A DNA stretch of 64,000 nt, taken from the NCBI RefSeq assembly GCF_021044565.1, contig NZ_CP087997.1:3348001-3412000 (forward strand), in the 5' to 3' direction. Both the position numbers and the translations under genes were made by a program. This document shows, one piece after another, positions 17,932 through 26,823 of the stretch. Each line of letters opens with the position of its first letter. Within the stretch, counting starts at the first letter, position 1. Source of the DNA: Subtercola endophyticus. GTDB lineage: Bacteria; Actinomycetota; Actinomycetes; Actinomycetales; Microbacteriaceae. Below the pieces are notes generated by a model, which was not told where the DNA came from, made no database searches, and saw nothing but the letters and a program-made list of their open reading frames with translations.

Positions 17932-19689
17932 ATGGCGGGAAGCGTTCTCGATGAGGCAGGCAGGGCGTCCGAGCCCGCGCCCGAGACCGCGGTCGAGGCC
18001 GAGCTGGCGACGCAGGTGGCGAACCCCGGGCATCCGGAGCCTGCGGCGACTGCCGATGCCGCGCTTGCCGACGCCGCGACTGCCGATGCCGGGGTCGGCG
18101 CTGTCGCTGCGACTGCCGCCGGGCATCCACTCTCGGCGCCGCACATCGAGCCGCTGGAACGAAAGGCGCCGACGCCGTTCGACCCCGCCGTGGCCTCCGC
18201 GTCTCTTGCGCCCGCCCTGCCCCCGAAGAGAGATCGGCGCGAGCGGCTCATCGCCACGTTCGACAACGTCTTCTTCTTTCTGGGCGCGGCGGCTGCCGCC
18301 TGGCTGGCCTATCTGGTGTTGTCGCAGTCGTTCAGCCACGGCCTCGAGTACCTGTGGTTTCTGATCGTCTTCTATGCCGTGCTCGCGTACTTGTTGCTGC
18401 CGCGGCTGCACAGCATGCTGACGCACATCTACGTTCCCGACTACTTCATCGGGCGTGCGCGCACGAACGAGGGGCTGCTCGGCGACCCCGTGAACCTCTC
18501 GCTGTTCGGGTCGGAGGCGCAGTTGCACACCGCGATGCTCGCCGCAGGCTGGCACCGTGCAGACGAGGTCGGCTTTCGCAGCGCGCTGCGTATCGTGACG
18601 TCGACGCTCACGCGGCGCAGTTACTCCGATGCGCCGGTGAGCCCGTTGTACCTGTTCGGCCAGATCCAAGACTTCACTTACCAGCAAGAGGTCGACGGCA
18701 ACCCGGCAAAGCGCCACCACGTGCGGTTCTGGAAGACGCCGGAGGGCTGGCTGCTGCCCGGCGGGTACGAAGCCGAGTGGATGGCCGCCGGAACCTACGA
18801 CCGCAACGTCGGTATTTCGCTGTTCACCTTGCAGGTGACGCACCGCATCGAACGCGAGACCGACCGCGAACGCGACCACATCGTCACCACGCTGCGCGAT
18901 GCGAACCCCGAGGGCGTGTTCACGGTCATCCGTAACTTCTCGACCGGTTATCACGCGGTGAACGGCGGTGGTGACGCCATCACGACTGACGGTGACCTGC
19001 CGATCGTCGACCTGCGCGGGGTGCCGGTGTCGGCCGAGGGCGCCGCCAGCGCCGAAGAAGTGGATGCCGCACCGCTGCCCGCGGACGCGTCGCTGCTCGG
19101 GCAGGTCGTGCTCACCACGGCTCGCGACTCGGCGTCTTCGAACCGGGTGAAGCGGCCCATCTCCATCTATCTGAGCTACCTGCTGATGATCATCCGCGGT
19201 GCGATCGGCGCCGGATCGGTGATCGCGGTATTTGCGGACTGGGCGGATTCCGTGGCGTCGGTCAGAATCGAGTTGCCGTCGGGAGCGGGTGTCGACGCCG
19301 ACCAGCTGGCCGACATCGCCGTGTGGATCATCGTCGGACTGGCCTCGGCGGCGTTCATCGGGTACATCGTGCTCGCGCAGCTCGTGTTCGTGGGGTACAA
19401 CTGGGCGCGCTTCTTGGTGATGACGCTCAGCCTCATCACGGTGGCCGGTGTCGCGGTCGATTTCGTGAACCGTCAGGCCGATCTCACCCTCGCGACGGGC
19501 CTGATCAACCTCACGTTCGACATTCTGGTGCTCTTCGCCCTATCGAGCGCGGATGCCCGCGTCTTCACCCGGGAGCGCCGCCTGCGCCGCAAGGCGCGTC
19601 GCGCCGCCCGCGCTGCGACCGCTCTGGCGGCGGGCGCTGCCGCTTCTGCCGCGGGGCAGGGCCAGCCGCCCGCGATCGCCGCGCGCTGA
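17932..19689 (+). CDS. LssY C-terminal-domain membrane protein
   Basis: 585 residues. Residues 1-100 are Ala/Glu-rich and disordered. Two membrane helices follow at about 110-160 (VFFFLGAAAAAWLAYLVL and LWFLIVFYAVLAYLLLPRL). A soluble domain at about 170-370 includes DPVNLSLFGSEAQLHTAMLAAGWHRAD and FWKTPEGW, the LssY_C signature. Three more helices follow (about 415-540), then a basic Ala-rich tail. LssY was named from a Legionella secretion locus, but the domain's function is not established. The stop codon is the first unit of a 13-bp tandem repeat. Confidence 0.82.
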   Translation: MAGSVLDEAGRASEPAPETAVEAELATQVANPGHPEPAATADAALADAATADAGVGAVAATAAGHPLSAPHIEPLERKAPTPFDPAVASASLAPALPPKRDRRERLIATFDNVFFFLGAAAAAWLAYLVLSQSFSHGLEYLWFLIVFYAVLAYLLLPRLHSMLTHIYVPDYFIGRARTNEGLLGDPVNLSLFGSEAQLHTAMLAAGWHRADEVGFRSALRIVTSTLTRRSYSDAPVSPLYLFGQIQDFTYQQEVDGNPAKRHHVRFWKTPEGWLLPGGYEAEWMAAGTYDRNVGISLFTLQVTHRIERETDRERDHIVTTLRDANPEGVFTVIRNFSTGYHAVNGGGDAITTDGDLPIVDLRGVPVSAEGAASAEEVDAAPLPADASLLGQVVLTTARDSASSNRVKRPISIYLSYLLMIIRGAIGAGSVIAVFADWADSVASVRIELPSGAGVDADQLADIAVWIIVGLASAAFIGYIVLAQLVFVGYNWARFLVMTLSLITVAGVAVDFVNRQADLTLATGLINLTFDILVLFALSSADARVFTRERRLRRKARRAARAATALAAGAAASAAGQGQPPAIAAR

Positions 19690-19738
19690 CGCCGCGCAGT
19701 GACGCCGCGCGCTGACGCCGCGCACTGACGCCGCGCAG
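19687..19738. repeat. 13-bp tandem repeat, 4 copies, beginning at a stop codon
   Basis: Units at 19687, 19700, 19713 and 19726 read TGACGCCGCGCRS. The first TGA is the real stop of the LssY-domain gene. As 13 is not a multiple of 3, successive TGAs fall in all three frames. The remaining sequence to 19904 (about 166 bases) is GC-rich and shows no gene. Confidence 0.9.
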
Positions 19739-19904
19739 TCTGGCTGCGTGCTGACCCCCGCACCCTCGTTGCGCTGACTCTTCCCGTACTCGTTGCGCGC
19801 TGCCCGCGTTTGTCGCGGGTCGCACACTTCGGCGCAACCGCTACGGCTCGAGCAGCCGCGGAAGCTCCGAACTGCGCGTGCGCGAGGCGCCCCGCGCACT
19901 CACG

Positions 19905-20690
19905 TCAGTTGAGCGCGCGGGCGTTGTCGGGGAGGGCGCCGCCGCCGTAGAGCGAGACCGCGAGGTCGGCGAGGGCGGTGAGGGCGACTCGCTGGGTCCA
20001 GGGGCCGTAGGAGATGCGGGCGACGCCGAGGGTCTGCAGGGCGGCGGGGGAAAGCGACCCGGGAACGCCGATCACGCTGATGCGCTGTGGGCCGATTCCC
20101 TCCACTAGTCGTTCGACCGTGGGGGCGTCGAGCTTGCCGGGCACGAAGACGCAGGCGGCGCCGGCGTCGAGAAACGCGCGCCCCCGCTCGATGGCGTCGG
20201 CCACGACCTCGTCGTGCGGCCGAGACCCGGCGCGCAGAAAGGCGTCGGTGCGGGCGTTGAGCACGAAGTTCACGCCCTCCGCCCGGCCGGCGGCGACCAC
20301 GGCGGAGACTGCAGCCACCGAATCGGCGAGCGGCTTCATCTGGTCTTCGAGGTTGGCGCCGACGATTCCGACGCCGATGGCTTTGCGCGCAGTTTCGCCG
20401 GGGGCGCCGTACCCCGCTTCGAGGTCTGCGCTGACCGGCAGGCTCGTTGCGGCGGCGATGCGGCCGATCATGTCGATCATCAGCTCGACGGGAATCTGCT
20501 CGCCGTCTTCGTAGCCGTAGAGCGCGGCGATACTGTGGCTGGCGGTGGCGAGCGCAGTGGTCTCGGAGATGTCGGCGACGGCCTTGGCGCTCACCACATC
20601 CCACACGTTCACGACAGAGAGAATCTCGGGCGAGGTGTGCAGTCGAAGCAGTTCGTCGGCCTTGTGCTGAAGCGAGGGAGTGGTGTTCAT
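19905..20690 (-). CDS. Isocitrate lyase/PEP-mutase superfamily protein
   Basis: 261 residues with the TIM-barrel features of the superfamily: LSVVNVWDVVSAKAV at the N-terminus, PVSADLEAGYG carrying the Mg-binding acidic residue, VGANLEDQ, and FVLNARTDAFLRAG. The KKCGH active-site loop of true isocitrate/methylisocitrate lyases is absent, so it belongs to the large uncharacterised oxaloacetate-hydrolase/2-methylisocitrate-lyase-like branch. It is 4 bases downstream of trhO on the same strand, so they are probably cotranscribed. Substrate unknown. Confidence 0.88.
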   Translation of the reverse strand: MNTTPSLQHKADELLRLHTSPEILSVVNVWDVVSAKAVADISETTALATASHSIAALYGYEDGEQIPVELMIDMIGRIAAATSLPVSADLEAGYGAPGETARKAIGVGIVGANLEDQMKPLADSVAAVSAVVAAGRAEGVNFVLNARTDAFLRAGSRPHDEVVADAIERGRAFLDAGAACVFVPGKLDAPTVERLVEGIGPQRISVIGVPGSLSPAALQTLGVARISYGPWTQRVALTALADLAVSLYGGGALPDNARALN

Positions 20691-20694
20691 GCCT

Positions 20695-21669
20695 TCAGCC
20701 TAGGTTCGTGCGGGCCGCCACGGCAGGGTTGTCCGCTGTATCTGTGTGAAACTCGCACACGGGCTCAGCTGTGGAGGAACAGTCTTCGCACACGACGAGC
20801 TGCGTACGGCACGACGAGTCACTGCAGTTGCGCATACGGCTCGTGGCCGCAGAACAGCGGTAACAGGCACCGATGACACGGGCATTCGGTGTGAAATCGA
20901 GCGCCATACGTTCGTCGAACACGTACAACGAGCCCTGCCAGAGCCCGGCGTCGCCGAAGGTCTCGCCGTAGCGAACGATTCCGCCGTCGAGCTGGTAGAC
21001 GTTCGAGAACCCACGCGCCACCATCAGCGACGAGAGCACCTCGCAGCGGATGCCTCCGGTGCAGTACGTGACGACGGGTTTGGATTTGAGGTGGTCGTAT
21101 TTTCCGCTGTCTAGTTCGGCCACGAACTCGCGGGTGTTGGCCACGTCGGGCACTACGGCGCCTTCGAAGCGGCCGATCTCGGCCTCGAAGGAGTTGCGTC
21201 CGTCGAAGAAGACGACTTCGTCGTCGGCCTGCCTCTGTTGCTCGACAAGCGCGTGCAGTTCTGCCGGTGAGAGTTTGGTGCCGCCGCCGACGACTCCGCG
21301 GGCATCCACCTGCAACTCGTCGGGGGCGCCGAAGCTCACGATCTCGTCGCGTACTCGCACGCTGAGGCGCGGAAAGTCGGCCGAGAGTCCCTGCGGTGCG
21401 GCGGGCGTGGCAGTCGCGGCGTCGAAGCCGGTGCCTTCGCTCCACTTCACGTCGAGGTTCTTGAAGGCGGGGTACTCGCGGGTCTTGCGCAGGTAGGTCT
21501 TGACCGCATCGAGCTCGCCGCCGAGCGTGCCGTTGATGCCCTGCGTCGAGATCAGGATGCGGCCGCGCAGTCCCAGCGACTCGCACAGGTCGCGCTGCCA
21601 GAGGCGCAGCGCGTCGGGGTCGGGCAGCGGGGCGAACACGTAGTACAGGATGATCTTGGGTACCGCCAT
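20695..21669 (-). CDS. trhO: tRNA uridine(34) hydroxylase, rhodanese type
   Basis: 324 residues. N-terminal acylphosphatase-like domain ([33 protein letters not shown], read as two blocks), then a rhodanese domain with catalytic loop [10 protein letters not shown], and a C-terminal cysteine-rich zinc module ([19 protein letters not shown] and CEDCSS). TrhO hydroxylates U34 of certain tRNAs to ho5U using O2. C-terminal CxxC motifs are normal for the family. Length is normal. Confidence 0.93.
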   Translation of the reverse strand: MAVPKIILYYVFAPLPDPDALRLWQRDLCESLGLRGRILISTQGINGTLGGELDAVKTYLRKTREYPAFKNLDVKWSEGTGFDAATATPAAPQGLSADFPRLSVRVRDEIVSFGAPDELQVDARGVVGGGTKLSPAELHALVEQQRQADDEVVFFDGRNSFEAEIGRFEGAVVPDVANTREFVAELDSGKYDHLKSKPVVTYCTGGIRCEVLSSLMVARGFSNVYQLDGGIVRYGETFGDAGLWQGSLYVFDERMALDFTPNARVIGACYRCSAATSRMRNCSDSSCRTQLVVCEDCSSTAEPVCEFHTDTADNPAVAARTNLG

Positions 21670-21792
21670 GCGGCGATTTTACCCGTGGCGCCTGGGTGTG
21701 TGCGGGGCGGCTGGGTGCGGCCGGCAGGTGCGGGCGGGGGGGATGCCCGGCGGTACCGCTTCGCGGCGGGGGGATGCCCGGCGGCACCGTCT

Positions 21793-21870
21793 CGCCGGAG
21801 AAATGTAGGAGATTCCGCACCCGTGAGCCGCATACGCTTGGGCGGGGTCGAATGCTTCTACGTTTTCGCC
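21793..21870. repeat. Imperfect palindrome, copy 1 (upstream of unknown gene)
   Basis: The left arm (GAAATGTAGGAGATTCCGCA at about 21800-21819) pairs imperfectly with GAATGCTTCTACGTTTTCGCC-type sequence at 21850-21870. The same left-arm sequence, with about 24 of 31 bases equal, recurs at 23656-23686 at the other end of the following gene. The rest of the 289-base gap (21670-21958) holds doubled CGGGGGGATGCCCGGCGG-type sequence and no gene. Confidence 0.6.
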
Positions 21871-21958
21871 ATCGGGCAGCGGCGCCTCCGTGCGGACACG
21901 GCAGCAGCTGCTCGGCTGCCGAGTTGCGAACCACACTCAATTAAGTGATGATTCCTCA

Positions 21959-23671
21959 ATGGCGTCAATAATCAAGCACACGTTCCGGGCTCGAGCCGCA
22001 TCGTTTTCAGCAGGCTCGGTGGGATGGAGCCCTCGACTCAGGGTCACTCTTCAGGGGCCCGTGCCCGCCGGTGCAAGCATTGTGTGGGCAGCCGCCCGGT
22101 CGGACGAGCCTCTGTGGTTCGAGCATCGGGTCGCTGTTCCTGAGCTTGCCGAATCCCAGACGACGACCGTCGACCTCCAGCATTGGGAGGTCGACGGTGA
22201 TCTGGTGATGGCCGACTCGGTATTCCTTTCGCTGCAGCTCGTTTCCGAGCTCGAAGGCGTCGTTGAGTTGTTGCCCCACGGGTTTCTGGCCGTCGATGCC
22301 ATCACCGGAGAGCATCGCTTCGCCGTCGACAACGACTGGCTCCTAACCACGGCCTTCGTGGCACTCGACGTGGTCGACGAGTTCGACGCGCCCAAGCTCG
22401 CGGTGACGATGTTCCTTAAAGGCGCGGTCGATGCCTACCAGCTCGAGGCGCACTGCTTCTACAACGGCGCTCGGTTCGCCGCGGCATCAGACGTCGAAAC
22501 GCGATACACGTTCACCGCGAGCGACGGATCCGTCGTGGGGCAGGAGGTGGTCGCCGAATTCGATGCCGTGCGCGGCTGGAACAACCTCAGCGACTCGGGC
22601 TGGGGTGGCGACTGGCACCTGCTCGACGCGAACGACGGTCAGTACGAGGTGAAGCTGCTGCGCGATTCGCGGGTGGCGCGGGTGGTGGCCTTCACGGTGC
22701 AGGGTGGGCGCATCGTGGTGCCTGAATCCGGCGCCGAGACCGCGGCCTGGGGCGCCGACTCGTCTGCGATGCGCGGCGTGGAGTTCTCGCCCGAATTCGG
22801 TGCGGTCATCGTGCTGGACGCTTCGGTGCACGGCGACCTCGACGGCGATTGGAGTGCGGGAAGTTCGCCCGTGTTCTACGCCGTATCGGCCGGGCCGCAG
22901 GCGAGCATCGACGACGTGTACGCCCAGCGTGTCGAGCGCCCGAAGCCTTCGCTCGCAGCGCTCGACGACGAAACCGCGCGGGCTTTGCAGGCCTACCTCG
23001 ACCGGGTCGAGCGACTCCTCGCCACCTGGGAGGCAGACCTGATCGGCGCAGACCTGATCGGTGCCGAAGGTCCGTTCGACTACTCCCAGGTGCTGGCGGC
23101 CGAAGCGGTGCTGCGCGAACGACCCGGATACGACGAGCTGGCCGCGGCCGTGCATCACGTGCCCGACGCGCACGAGGTCGATCGGGCTTTCGCTCTCTCG
23201 CCGAGCGCGGGTGAGCCCGTAGACGCGTCTAGCCAGCCGTGCACGCTGGGCGCTCTGCGCGACCGGATGCTCGCCCTCTTCGCCGCCGCCGAAACGCGCG
23301 TCTCGGCCGCAGCAGGTGCAGAAGACGACGAGCTCGCGCCCTACCGCTCACTGCTCTCGGGCGACAAGCTCTCCCTCTTCGAGGACCACCCGGCGAACAG
23401 CTTCGTTTATACGACGATCGGCGGCCGGATCATGCGCACCCCCGAAGAGGTCGCCGAAGCCGAGTACTGGTTCTTCGAAGGGCCGACCGACGTGCCGAGC
23501 ACCGCCACCGTCGAGGGTGTCGACGTGCGTGTCACCGTGCGCGGCTGGCGTGTGCGTGGCTGGCGATTCGCCGACGACGGCATCATTGTCGGCGCCGTGG
23601 AATTCTCGGGTGTTGGCCAGACGGCCCCCTCGTCGGCCTTTCGTTTCGCGCCTCCGCCGACGAAAACGTAG
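21959..23671 (+). CDS. Unrecognised 570-residue protein
   Basis: I do not recognise this family. From the ATG at 21959 the first ~290 residues are beta-rich (FRARAASFSAGSVGWSPRLRV, WFEHRVAVPEL and similar strands), compatible with immunoglobulin- or jelly-roll-like domains. Residues ~300-480 are helical, and residues ~490-560 form another small beta segment (TVEGVDVRVTVRGWRVRG). There is no signal peptide, membrane helix or conserved metal site. Codon use is host-like apart from the first ~150 bases. The last codons and the TAG stop lie inside the palindrome at 23656-23740. No good Shine-Dalgarno is visible, so the start is uncertain. Confidence 0.7.
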   Translation: MASIIKHTFRARAASFSAGSVGWSPRLRVTLQGPVPAGASIVWAAARSDEPLWFEHRVAVPELAESQTTTVDLQHWEVDGDLVMADSVFLSLQLVSELEGVVELLPHGFLAVDAITGEHRFAVDNDWLLTTAFVALDVVDEFDAPKLAVTMFLKGAVDAYQLEAHCFYNGARFAAASDVETRYTFTASDGSVVGQEVVAEFDAVRGWNNLSDSGWGGDWHLLDANDGQYEVKLLRDSRVARVVAFTVQGGRIVVPESGAETAAWGADSSAMRGVEFSPEFGAVIVLDASVHGDLDGDWSAGSSPVFYAVSAGPQASIDDVYAQRVERPKPSLAALDDETARALQAYLDRVERLLATWEADLIGADLIGAEGPFDYSQVLAAEAVLRERPGYDELAAAVHHVPDAHEVDRAFALSPSAGEPVDASSQPCTLGALRDRMLALFAAAETRVSAAAGAEDDELAPYRSLLSGDKLSLFEDHPANSFVYTTIGGRIMRTPEEVAEAEYWFFEGPTDVPSTATVEGVDVRVTVRGWRVRGWRFADDGIIVGAVEFSGVGQTAPSSAFRFAPPPTKT

Positions 23672-23740
23672 GAGATTTGGCACCCGGGGGCGCTATACCC
23701 CGGGGTGGCGGCGATCCTCCTATGTTTTTCGTGGGCGGCG
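23656..23740. terminator. Long imperfect palindrome between convergent genes, copy 2
   Basis: The left arm (CGACGAAAACGTAGGAGATT... from 23659) and right arm (complement CACGAAAAACATAGGAGGAT) share most bases over about 35 nt, closing on CCCGGGGG/CCCCGGGG around 23685-23705. It contains the stop of the 570-residue protein and ends 4 bases before the corA stop, so it probably terminates both convergent transcripts. Confidence 0.7.
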
Positions 23741-23743
23741 CAG

Positions 23744-24958
23744 CTAGAGCCAGCCGCGGCGCTTGAAGACGAAGTAGAGCCCGACGCCCGAGGCGAGCAT
23801 GAGGGCGAGGGCGAAGGGGTAGCCGAGAAACCACTTGAGCTCGGGCATGTTGGTGAAGTTCATGCCGTAGATGGCCGCCACGAGGGTGGGCGCGAATAAG
23901 ACGGCGGCCCAGGAGGAGATCTTCTTGACCTGCTCGCCCTGGGCGAGGCTGGTCTCGGTCATGCGGGTCATCTCGTCGTTCTGCTTTTGGGCGATGAGGG
24001 TCGAATGCACGGTGAGGGCGTTCTGGAGCAGGGTTCTGAACGATTCCGAGCGGTCGATGACGCGCAAGACGTGGTCGAGCACGTCGCGCAGGTGACGTTT
24101 GACCTCGAGCACCCCGAGGTCGGAATGCGCGCGTGAGTCTTCGTCGAGTACCTTCTCGTCGGCGGCGGCACGGGAATGCTCGGCGGAGGCCGATGCCGAG
24201 TCGCTCTGCCGAGCATCCGGTGCACCGCCGACGGCGCCCGGCGCACCGCTGAAGGCGCCCGGCGCGCCGGCCTCGTCGAGCCCCTCGAGCAGGCGCCGCA
24301 GAATCTCTTCGAGCGGATGCGTCGCGCGCTGAAACTCGATGACCTCGCGCAACAGGTCGTAGATGCGCCGCGAGACTTCGCGGTCTCCGCTGAAGAGCTG
24401 GTCTTCGATCTCATCGATGTCGTTCTCGAGCCCGGCGATGACGGGCGCGTAGTCGTCCACGATGAGGTCCATGATGCCGTAGAGAATCATTCGCGGTCCG
24501 CCGGAGAGAAGCTCCGGATGCTCCTCCAACCGCTTTCGAACGGCCCCGATGTCGGGAAAATCACCGTGCTTCACCGAGACCACGAAGTCGGGCCCCATGA
24601 ACACGTGCACCTCGCTGAACTTCACCTTCTCGACGTCGTCGAGGTATTTCGCGGGACGCAGCACGACGAACAGCGTCTCGCCGTAACGCTCGAGCTTGGA
24701 GCGCTGGTGCCCGGTCAGCGCGTCGGTCACGGCGAGATGGTGCAGGCTGAGCTCGTCGGCGACGGCCTGGAGCTCGGCACGATCGGGGTGCACCATGTCG
24801 ATCCACGCGACGCCGTGGTGCTCGCGCATCACCTCGAAGGTCTCGTCGAGCGTGCGCGGTTCGGCGGTGCGCTTTCCGTCGACGTAGACGGCGTTGTCGG
24901 TGATGCTCGAGTCTGACTTTGTCGCTTCTGTGGGCGCGTTGGGCTTGGTGTCGGTCAT
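23744..24958 (-). CDS. corA: CorA-type Mg2+/Co2+ channel
   Basis: 404 residues from the ATG at 24958, preceded by GAGGAGCACCCC; sequence upstream in the same frame belongs to other genes. The C-terminus has the CorA hallmark YGMNFTNMPE after the first of two membrane helices, and a final basic tail (FKRRGWL). The cytosolic domain includes VFMGPDFVVSVKHGDFP and the EIEDQLFSGDREVSRRIYDL helix. A roughly 50-residue Ala/Gly/Ser insertion (DEAGAPGAFSGAPGAVGGA onward) splits the long stalk helix region. The start overlaps the stop of the FAD gene by 4 bases. Confidence 0.92.
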   Translation of the reverse strand: MTDTKPNAPTEATKSDSSITDNAVYVDGKRTAEPRTLDETFEVMREHHGVAWIDMVHPDRAELQAVADELSLHHLAVTDALTGHQRSKLERYGETLFVVLRPAKYLDDVEKVKFSEVHVFMGPDFVVSVKHGDFPDIGAVRKRLEEHPELLSGGPRMILYGIMDLIVDDYAPVIAGLENDIDEIEDQLFSGDREVSRRIYDLLREVIEFQRATHPLEEILRRLLEGLDEAGAPGAFSGAPGAVGGAPDARQSDSASASAEHSRAAADEKVLDEDSRAHSDLGVLEVKRHLRDVLDHVLRVIDRSESFRTLLQNALTVHSTLIAQKQNDEMTRMTETSLAQGEQVKKISSWAAVLFAPTLVAAIYGMNFTNMPELKWFLGYPFALALMLASGVGLYFVFKRRGWL

Positions 24959-26823
24959 TCGGGGTGCTCCTCTTCGGTGTCTCCCCCGGCGGCGGTCGCG
25001 GCGAGTGGATGCGCGGCTGCCCCTGTGCCGCCGAGCGGGCGGTGTTCTAGCCCCCGCTGCTCGAGCACCGCCATCGCGGCGTTGTGCCCACCGAGGGCGC
25101 TGACCGCTCCGCCGCGCCGGGCGCCGGATCCGCACAGCAGCAGCTGCGGGTGCGCCGTAGCGACTCCCCAGCGCTCGGCGGCGGAGTCGAGGGGCGCGTC
25201 GTCATCGACGAAGGGCCACGACAGCGGTCCGTGAAAGATGTTGCCGCCGGGCATCCGCAACGCCTCTTCGATGTCGAGGGTCGTCTTGGTTTCGATGCAC
25301 GGTTCGCCGTTGGCGCCCAGCAGCAGGCAGTCTTCGATCGGCTCGGCGAGCACGCTGTCGAGCGAGGCGAGCACGGCGGCCTGCGCCGTAGCCCGAAAAG
25401 CGCCGGGTGCGTCGACGCCCTCCGCAGCAGCAGCGGCAGCGGTCGCGGCCAGGCGATGCGGAACCTGCAGCGCGAAGACGGTGAGTGTCTGGGCTCCGGC
25501 GGCCTGCAACTCGGGCGACAGGATGCTCGGGTCGGCCAGTGAGTGCGCATAGATCTCGCACGGCAGCGGGTTCGGCAGTCGCCCTGCGGCCGCCTCGTCG
25601 TACGCGGCATCGAGCTGGGTGTACGTCTCGTTGATGTGGAACGTTCCACCGAAGGCCTGCTCGGGCGTCACCCGTGCGTCGCGCAGTCGCGGCAGCCGCG
25701 CGAGCAGCAGGTTCACCTTCACCTGGGCGCCCTCGGGCGCCTTCGGCACCGGTAGGGCACCGGATGCTCCGCCGGCCTCGAGCAGCCGGTTCAGTTCGAG
25801 CGGGGCGACGTTGGCCAGCACGGTGGTGGCGTGGAGGGTGTGCTCGGCGTGATCCAGAACGTAACGAACTTCGGGTGAGGCGGTGGGGCCGCCCGAGTGG
25901 GTCGAGGGTTCGCCGGCGGCAGCGGAACCGCTCGAGGTCGGCGCCCCCGGTACCGTACCGCCGGGCATCCGCACCGTCGGCACGGTACCGCCGGGCATCC
26001 GCGCGCCCGGTACCGCGCCGCCGACCATCGTCACCGCCGTCACCTCGGCGCCGGTGACGATGGTCGCGCCCGCCTTGAGCGCGACCCGGCGCAATTCGTC
26101 GGTGACGGTGCCCATGCCGCCGATGGGAATGTTCCACGAGCCGTCGCCCTGGCCGATGAGGTGGTAGAGAAAGCAGATGTTCTGCTGCAGGTCGGGGTCG
26201 TCGAGGCGGGCGAAGGTTCCGATGAGGGCGTCGGTAGCGATCACGCCGCGCACCACGTCGTTCTGCAGGTGGCGCGTGATGATCTCGCCGATGGGGCGCT
26301 CGATCATGGCGTGCCAGGTGTTGTCGGCTCCGACGAGTTCGCGGGCATCCGATCGCCGGCGCAGCGGCTCGGTGAGTGTGGGCCAGAGCTTCTCGGTGAG
26401 GTCGCGGCAGTGGCGGTAGAACTCGTGAAAGAGGTCTGCGTCGTCGCCGGCGCCGATGCCGGTGAACGACTCGCGGGTCGCCTCGAGGTCGGCCGTGTCG
26501 ATCAGCAGTGCACGGGCGGGGTCGCCGGGCACGGGCGTGTACGACGAGTAGCGGCGTTCGGCGAAGGCGAGGTCGAGCCCGAGGTCGTCGATGATCTGCT
26601 GCGGCAACAGGCTCACCAGGTACGAGTAGCGCGAGAGGCGGGCATCCACCCCGGCGAAGGGAGCCGTCGAGACGGCCGCGCCGCCGGTGGTGGGCAGGCG
26701 CTCGAGCACGGTGACGGCGAGCCCGGCGCGGGCGAGGTAGGCCGCCGCAGCGAGGCCGTTGTGGCCGCCGCCGACGATGACGATGTCGGTCGCGGCGCTC
26801 TCGGGCGGCTGCTCTGCGTTCAC
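24955..26823 (-). CDS. Phytoene-desaturase-like FAD oxidoreductase
   Basis: 622 residues from a GTG that overlaps the MFS stop (GTGA). The N-terminal DIVIVGGGHNGLAAAAYLARAGLAVTVLE is a textbook FAD-binding Rossmann motif (quoted here as DIVIVGGGHNGLAAAAYLAR plus following residues). The C-terminal LLLCGSGARRGGAVSALGGHNAA is the second dinucleotide contact of the CrtI/carotenoid-isomerase-like family. An inserted Pro/Gly segment around residues 230-285 contains repeated MPGGTVP units. No carotenoid genes are nearby, so the substrate is open. Confidence 0.85.
   Translation of the reverse strand: MNAEQPPESAATDIVIVGGGHNGLAAAAYLARAGLAVTVLERLPTTGGAAVSTAPFAGVDARLSRYSYLVSLLPQQIIDDLGLDLAFAERRYSSYTPVPGDPARALLIDTADLEATRESFTGIGAGDDADLFHEFYRHCRDLTEKLWPTLTEPLRRRSDARELVGADNTWHAMIERPIGEIITRHLQNDVVRGVIATDALIGTFARLDDPDLQQNICFLYHLIGQGDGSWNIPIGGMGTVTDELRRVALKAGATIVTGAEVTAVTMVGGAVPGARMPGGTVPTVRMPGGTVPGAPTSSGSAAAGEPSTHSGGPTASPEVRYVLDHAEHTLHATTVLANVAPLELNRLLEAGGASGALPVPKAPEGAQVKVNLLLARLPRLRDARVTPEQAFGGTFHINETYTQLDAAYDEAAAGRLPNPLPCEIYAHSLADPSILSPELQAAGAQTLTVFALQVPHRLAATAAAAAAEGVDAPGAFRATAQAAVLASLDSVLAEPIEDCLLLGANGEPCIETKTTLDIEEALRMPGGNIFHGPLSWPFVDDDAPLDSAAERWGVATAHPQLLLCGSGARRGGAVSALGGHNAAMAVLEQRGLEHRPLGGTGAAAHPLAATAAGGDTEEEHPE

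Noticed and set aside
16054..18954. A 966-codon minus-strand frame covering the ABC permease and continuing upstream
   Set aside because: Only the last 272 codons encode the permease; upstream the frame is antisense to or overlaps the ATPase and LssY genes and has no protein-like pattern.
24955..26823. Carotenoid biosynthesis gene (crtI) for the FAD oxidoreductase
   Set aside because: Fold is shared, but no crtB/crtE or cyclase genes are nearby and the operon partners are an exporter and CorA.
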